This document shows, in pieces, positions 50,036-53,720 of a stretch of DNA of 53,720 bases. Each line of letters opens with the position of its first letter. Position 1 is the stretch's first letter. Origin of the DNA: Deltaproteobacteria bacterium. GTDB lineage: Bacteria > Desulfobacterota > GWC2-55-46 > UBA9637. The notes below the pieces were generated by a model. It saw only the letters and a list, made by a program, of their open reading frames with translations, was not told where the DNA came from and ran no database searches. Location: NCBI GenBank assembly GCA_016219285.1, contig JACRNJ010000041.1:1-53720 (forward strand), given 5' to 3'. The position numbers and the translations under genes are program-made.

Positions 50036-50785
50036 ATGAATATTATGGTCGGACTTATAAAAGAAAGACTTCCTCAACATATTGCCATTATTATGGATGG
50101 TAATGGTCGTTGGGCAAACAAGAGATTTCTTGGCAGGATAAACGGCCATAGAAAAGGGATTGAGGTTGTCAAGGATACAGTAGAGTTCTGTCGAGAGATT
50201 GGCATTGGTTATCTTACGCTCTATACCTTTTCTAAAGAAAACTGGAGTAGACCTCAAACAGAGGTTGGCGCCCTGATGGAATTGCTGGAGCAGCATTTAA
50301 GGAACGAACTTATAAAATTGGTAAGAAACGGTATACGATTCAGGGCAATCGGCAACATAGGGGAGCTTCCGGTCAAGGTGCAGAAGGTTATAAAAGAAGT
50401 TGAGGATAGGACTATAAATAATACAGGAATGGTTCTTAATCTTGCTTTGAGCTATGGCGGAAGGGCTGAGATTGTAGAGGCTGCAAAGAGGATTGCTGTG
50501 GAAGTAAGGCAAGATAAAATTGCTGCTTCTGACATTACAGAAGATGTTTTTGCAAAATATCTCTATACCTCTGGAAACCCTGATCCAGACCTTCTTATAA
50601 GAACAAGCGGCGAATTTAGGATAAGTAATTTTCTTTTATGGCAAATGGCATACACAGAAATATATGTTACGGATGTCTTATGGCCCGACTTTAACAGACA
50701 ACATCTTATTGAAGCATTAATGGATTTTCAAAATAGGGAAAGAAGATTTGGCCTGGTTGGGAAGCAGCTAAAGTTGGGCAGCTAA
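50036..50785 (+). CDS. uppS: Undecaprenyl pyrophosphate synthase (cis-prenyltransferase)
   Basis: Makes the C55 lipid carrier for peptidoglycan and O-antigen. IIMDGNGRWANKR holds the catalytic aspartate; GHRKGIEVVKD, YTFSKENWSRP, LSYGGRAEIV and PDLLIRTSGEFRISNFLLWQMAYTE region (RTSGE and LWQ) complete the five conserved regions. At 249 residues it is normal. An ATG at 50045 is also possible. Product links functionally to the dcw genes. cdsA and dxr, often next, are absent. Confidence 0.97.
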   Translation: MNIMVGLIKERLPQHIAIIMDGNGRWANKRFLGRINGHRKGIEVVKDTVEFCREIGIGYLTLYTFSKENWSRPQTEVGALMELLEQHLRNELIKLVRNGIRFRAIGNIGELPVKVQKVIKEVEDRTINNTGMVLNLALSYGGRAEIVEAAKRIAVEVRQDKIAASDITEDVFAKYLYTSGNPDPDLLIRTSGEFRISNFLLWQMAYTEIYVTDVLWPDFNRQHLIEALMDFQNRERRFGLVGKQLKLGS

Positions 50786-50802
50786 TTAAGAGTATGAAAC
50801 CT

Positions 50803-50835
50803 GTAAAATAGCGAGGTTTTTAATCGCTATTTTAC
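50803..50835. repeat. GTAAAATAGCGA dispersed hairpin (copy 2)
   Basis: Perfect 12-bp stem (50803-50814, 50824-50835) with a 9-nt loop; the loop GGTTTTTAA is nearly the complement of that in copy 1, so the copies are in opposite orientation. Lacks a T-tract, so not a classic terminator. Confidence 0.85.
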
Positions 50836-50916
50836 GGACTTTGCGCATAGTTGCTTTTTTAGTTATTCTCAAAAATATAGTTGTGCATTATAACAAAGCA
50901 TACAATGGGAGGATTT

Positions 50917-51438
50917 GTGAGGATTAATAATATTGATGTGGCAAAGCTCAAAGGCACGGCAGAGGCATTAAAGCAAGACATTTCAAAGGCAAAAAAGACA
51001 AACAGGATAGAGGGGGAGTGGAATTTGGCAGAGGGGCCGCAGTTTAGCGCTGCCATAGAATTTGAAAACGGGAAGATTAAGCTCATGGCAGATCAGCCGA
51101 CTTTTCTTGGCGGCGGCGGCCAGCAGCCAGGGCCGATGATATACTGCCTTTATGGTTCTGCGTCTTGTTATGCTGCGACATTTGCAACCCTTGCAGCAAT
51201 GGAGGGGATAAGCCTGAAAAAGCTTAAGGTAACGGCCGAGAGTTATATTGACTTCTCAAAGGTGTTTGGGCTTTCAGACAACCCCATAGCAGAAAGGGTG
51301 AAGTTTATACTCCAGGTGGAAAGCGATGCGCCTAAAAACAAGCTGCTGGAATTAGAAGAAATGGCAAAGAAGAGGTGTCCTGCTGTCTATTGTCTTACAA
51401 ATCCGATTGAACTTGAGACGTCGTTAGAGGTCAGGTAG
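50917..51438 (+). CDS. OsmC/Ohr-family protein
   Basis: A 173-residue OsmC-like protein, a family of thiol peroxidases acting on organic hydroperoxides, with some members of unknown role. Cysteines at residues 77 and 84 (YCLYGSASCYAATF; C84 on the central helix) and 154 and 159 (RCPAVYCL) fit the family, in which two cysteines are redox-active. GTG at 50917 is chosen because GGGAGG precedes it with the same spacing as at ribH; upstream in-frame ATG at 50905 is the alternative. Stands alone. Confidence 0.88.
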   Translation: MRINNIDVAKLKGTAEALKQDISKAKKTNRIEGEWNLAEGPQFSAAIEFENGKIKLMADQPTFLGGGGQQPGPMIYCLYGSASCYAATFATLAAMEGISLKKLKVTAESYIDFSKVFGLSDNPIAERVKFILQVESDAPKNKLLELEEMAKKRCPAVYCLTNPIELETSLEVR

Positions 51439-51527
51439 CTAATATAAAGCAACTAATATTCTGTATTAACTAAAAACATTTCTGCTTCACATTTTATGGG
51501 ATTTGTGCTAATAGCATAATCTGGAAT

Positions 51528-51824
51528 ATGGTAGAAAAATATTATATACCATGGGTAACCGAAGAAGATATAAAAAGAGAGAAGACAATGGCCCGGGAAT
51601 TAAGAGGCAGCCAGTGGTGGCATAAGAAACGAAGCGCTGGTGTATGCTATTATTGTGGCAAGAAAGTTTATCCTGCCGAGATTACAATGGACCACATTGT
51701 GCCTATAATTCGTGGAGGCAAAAGCGCAAAAGGCAACATTGTTCCCGCCTGCAAGGATTGTAACAACAGGAAGAAATATCTGCTCCCAATGGAATGGCAG
51801 GAGTATATGAAGTCGTTAGAATAG
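51528..51824 (+). CDS. Small HNH endonuclease
   Basis: A 98-residue stand-alone HNH nuclease domain. Zinc cysteines C40, C43, C75 and C78 flank the active site D55-H56 (TMDHIVPI) and N70 (KGNIVPACKDCNN), the standard CXXC-DH-N-CXXC form. Such proteins occur free-standing, in mobile elements and in repair; no phage or intron context is visible here. Function unknown beyond nuclease fold. Confidence 0.9.
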   Translation: MVEKYYIPWVTEEDIKREKTMARELRGSQWWHKKRSAGVCYYCGKKVYPAEITMDHIVPIIRGGKSAKGNIVPACKDCNNRKKYLLPMEWQEYMKSLE

Positions 51825-51859
51825 CCGCAATATATTGATGACTTTAATAAAACATTACC

Positions 51860-53164
51860 TTGAAATACAGACTTACATTAATATATCCTGCACATAAAAA
51901 AAATCTCGGAGATAACAGAAACAAGGGGATATACCCTATTCCGCAATTAAGCCTTCCTACCATTGCCGGTCTGACTGACAATCGTTTTGAAATCACCATT
52001 GCAGATGATAATATAGAGGATATTAATTTTGACACCAAGCCAGACCTGGTAGGGATAACCACCATGACGGCGCTTGCCCCCCGCGCCTATGAGATAGCTC
52101 AGGAGTTCAGAAAAAGGGGTGTGCCTGTAATACTCGGTGGAATACATGTTTCAATGCTGCCCGAGGAGGCGGCAAATTATGCAGACTCTATTGTTTTGGG
52201 CGAGGCGGAGGATGTATGGCCGATTGTGCTGGAAGATTTTATACATGGCAGGTTAAAAAAGATATATAAAGGTACAGGCCAGCATACATTGGTAAATCTG
52301 CCGAAACCTCGTCTGGACTTGTTAAAACGGGATAGATATTTCTCAAGCAGTCTGCTTATGGCTTCGCGTGGATGTCCGCATGACTGCCACTACTGCTCTG
52401 TAACAACATTCTGGGGCAAGGGCTTCAGATACAGACCGATACCTGAGGTAATAGAGGAATTGAAATCGCTCTCTGGGAGGATGGTCTTTTTTGCTGATGA
52501 CAATTTGTATGGCAACAAGGTATACGCAAAAAAATTATTCAGGGAGATGATTCCACTTAGAAAAAAGTGGTCGTGTCAGGGGGACAGCCTGATTGCAAAT
52601 GATGCGGAACTCCTAAAACTGGCCGCTGAAAGCGGCTGCCAGTGGATATTTATAGGCATAGAGTCCATATCCGAAAAAAATCTTGCGCAGATGAGAAAAT
52701 CATTTAACAAGGTCAGGCAGTATAAGGAATCTTTCAACAAGGTACACGATGCAGGCATTAACATATTCGGGTCGTTTATCTTCGGTCTTGGCGAGGATGA
52801 TAAAAATGTATTTAAGGATACTGTGGATTTTGCAATTGACGCAAAGCTGGATGCGGCAAATTTTTATATACTTACGCCTCTGCCGGGCACAAAATTATTT
52901 CAGGAGATGAAGGAGGCAGGCAGACTCCTTCATACGGAGTGGGATAAATACGATGCCAATCATGTGGTGTTTAAACATCCGAAGCTGACTTCCGAGGAGC
53001 TTATGAGCGGTCTGATATTTGCTTATAAATATTTTTATTCCATTCCTTCCATATCAAAAAGGTTGCTGCGGGCAGGAAATAAAAGGCCGCTACAGTCGCT
53101 TACACTAAACCTTGGCCGTTTCTTAAGGAGAAAAAGGTTTGAGATGATATGCAGAATGCAGTGA
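51860..53164 (+). CDS. Cobalamin-binding radical SAM protein (B12-rSAM)
   Basis: A 434-residue class B radical SAM enzyme. Residues 1-140 form a B12-binding-like domain (LSLPTIAGLT, VGITTMTALAPRAYEIAQEF, PVILGGIHVSMLPEEA). The cluster motif CX3CX2C is C172, C176, C179 (GCPHDCHYCSV). FFADDNLYGNK and GIESISEKNL follow, then a C-terminal domain of the DUF4070 type. Related proteins include hopanoid and bacteriochlorophyll modifying enzymes, but the substrate cannot be told. TTG at 51860 is the only suitable start; no strong ribosome-binding site. Confidence 0.88.
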   Translation: MKYRLTLIYPAHKKNLGDNRNKGIYPIPQLSLPTIAGLTDNRFEITIADDNIEDINFDTKPDLVGITTMTALAPRAYEIAQEFRKRGVPVILGGIHVSMLPEEAANYADSIVLGEAEDVWPIVLEDFIHGRLKKIYKGTGQHTLVNLPKPRLDLLKRDRYFSSSLLMASRGCPHDCHYCSVTTFWGKGFRYRPIPEVIEELKSLSGRMVFFADDNLYGNKVYAKKLFREMIPLRKKWSCQGDSLIANDAELLKLAAESGCQWIFIGIESISEKNLAQMRKSFNKVRQYKESFNKVHDAGINIFGSFIFGLGEDDKNVFKDTVDFAIDAKLDAANFYILTPLPGTKLFQEMKEAGRLLHTEWDKYDANHVVFKHPKLTSEELMSGLIFAYKYFYSIPSISKRLLRAGNKRPLQSLTLNLGRFLRRKRFEMICRMQ

Positions 53165-53259
53165 ATAATAAAATAGCTTTTACTTCTAATCACATTTACA
53201 ATTTTTTATCAAAAATATGTGATAGACTTGTGGCAAAATCAAAAAGAGAGGTGTTTCCA

Positions 53260-53643
53260 ATGAAGAAGATTTTATTCTCAGGATTACTTGTTTTCATATG
53301 GACGGCAGCTGCTGTTTTCATATCTTTTGCAGCAGACTACAAACTGATTGATGGTAAAGAGATGGAGGCTATGATGTCAGACGGCAAACCTATGATAATT
53401 GTGGATGTCAGAGAGTCTTATGAGTTTGCAGCCGGACATATAAAGGGGGCTATCAATATTCCCTATGGTCCTGCAAAATCAAGGATATTAAAGGAACTTC
53501 CCCCTAACAACCGCATTGTATTTGTATGTCACGGAGGGCCTATGGGTGATGAACTCAGCGCTATCCTTGTAAAGAACAATTATAAAGAAGTGTATAACCT
53601 TAAGGGCGGTATGAATAAGTGGAGGGGTGCGGTTGTTAAATAG
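53260..53643 (+). CDS. Exported rhodanese-like domain protein
   Basis: A 127-residue protein. The N-terminal KKILFSGLLVFIWTAAAVF is a signal peptide or anchor with likely cleavage near SFAA-DYK, so it acts in the periplasm. A single rhodanese domain follows (PMIIVDVRESYEFAAGHIKGAINIPYG region). The active-site loop is CHGGPM with the cysteine kept but the usual arginine missing. Sulfurtransferase or binding role is inferred. ATG at 53260 follows AGAGAGGTG; the frame open from 53149 overlaps the previous gene and is not used. Confidence 0.88.
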   Translation: MKKILFSGLLVFIWTAAAVFISFAADYKLIDGKEMEAMMSDGKPMIIVDVRESYEFAAGHIKGAINIPYGPAKSRILKELPPNNRIVFVCHGGPMGDELSAILVKNNYKEVYNLKGGMNKWRGAVVK

Positions 53644-53667
53644 CTAGTGTAGTGTTACATAAATAAC

Positions 53668-53695
53668 TTTACTTATGTAAAATACTATGTATAAT
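53668..53695 (+). promoter_or_regulatory. Putative promoter at window end
   Basis: TTTACT at 53668-53673, 16-bp spacer, perfect TATAAT at 53690-53695. An inverted repeat TTACATAA / TTATGTAA (about 53655-53679) overlaps the -35, suggesting an operator. The gene it drives lies beyond the window. Confidence 0.5.
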
Positions 53696-53720
53696 GGTTT
53701 TATGTGTAAAGTAGCAGAAA

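Noticed and set aside
50803-50835. Terminator for uppS
   Set aside because: Strong stem but no T-tract on either side, and the same hairpin occurs elsewhere as a dispersed repeat.

Overview
The window reads as a chromosomal segment of a diderm bacterium. An LpxH-like phosphoesterase, RseC and a meso-diaminopimelate-type MurE point to a Gram-negative envelope. A PASTA-tipped FtsI, pyruvoyl-dependent arginine decarboxylase, a deoxyhypusine-synthase-like protein, FolE2 and a cytochrome b/ferredoxin/FlpD fusion are reminiscent of Desulfobacterota- or Nitrospirota-like anaerobes. The taxonomic guess is weak because no rRNA or ribosomal protein genes are present. Almost all genes are core housekeeping genes; no prophage, transposase, CRISPR array or secretion island is visible.

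Layout. Positions 1-2.9 kb (+) hold ispD-ispF-gltX. A decayed folE2 fragment, a 70-bp tandem duplication and a large membrane redox fusion (-) follow to 5.7 kb. At 6.1-7.5 kb (+) lie rseC-smpB-ssrA (tmRNA). After a cupin gene (-) and ftsY (+), a long leftward block (9.2-17.6 kb) carries lpxH-like, aroE, ribF, an aspartate aminotransferase, coaD, rsmD, yjbQ, a sirtuin and a radical SAM gene. From 18.2 to 36.9 kb (-) is a complete dcw cluster in transcription order mraZ-rsmH-ftsL-ftsI-murE-murF-mraY-murD-ftsW-murG-murC-murB-ddl-ftsQ-ftsA-ftsZ, driven by a strong promoter with three MraZ-box-like repeats. Divergent from it are tRNA-Leu and tRNA-Asn with a good terminator, then suhB, the DHS-like gene and the arginine decarboxylase. 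From 41.5 kb (+) come two paralogous ATP-grasp ligases, a GNAT gene and a PmtA-like methyltransferase, then rimI-pyrK-pyrD-ribBA-ribH-nusB-uppS, an OsmC gene, an HNH gene, a cobalamin-type radical SAM gene and an exported rhodanese.

The most striking feature is not a gene. The segment is peppered with more than 30 short elements made of tandem heptamers. The common form is four or five 7-bp units followed by four or five units of roughly the reverse complement, giving 63-77 bp able to fold into an imperfect hairpin. Unit sequence differs between elements, but the 7-bp period and overall architecture are kept. They fill intergenic gaps and also sit in frame inside or at the ends of genes that are normally essential: murB, murC, murD, murE, murF, murG, rsmH, pyrK, pyrD and both ATP-grasp genes, where they encode heptapeptide-repeat loops or tails. 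At least two other palindromic families also occur in coding DNA, one of them nested inside a heptamer array in pyrK. They resemble in principle the heptameric STRR repeats of cyanobacteria or the protein-coding palindromic elements of Rickettsia, but the paired-arm form and in-gene density deserve study. Other leads are a shared 18-bp palindromic operator, the twin ATP-grasp cluster, and a DHS-like enzyme apparently lacking the catalytic lysine.
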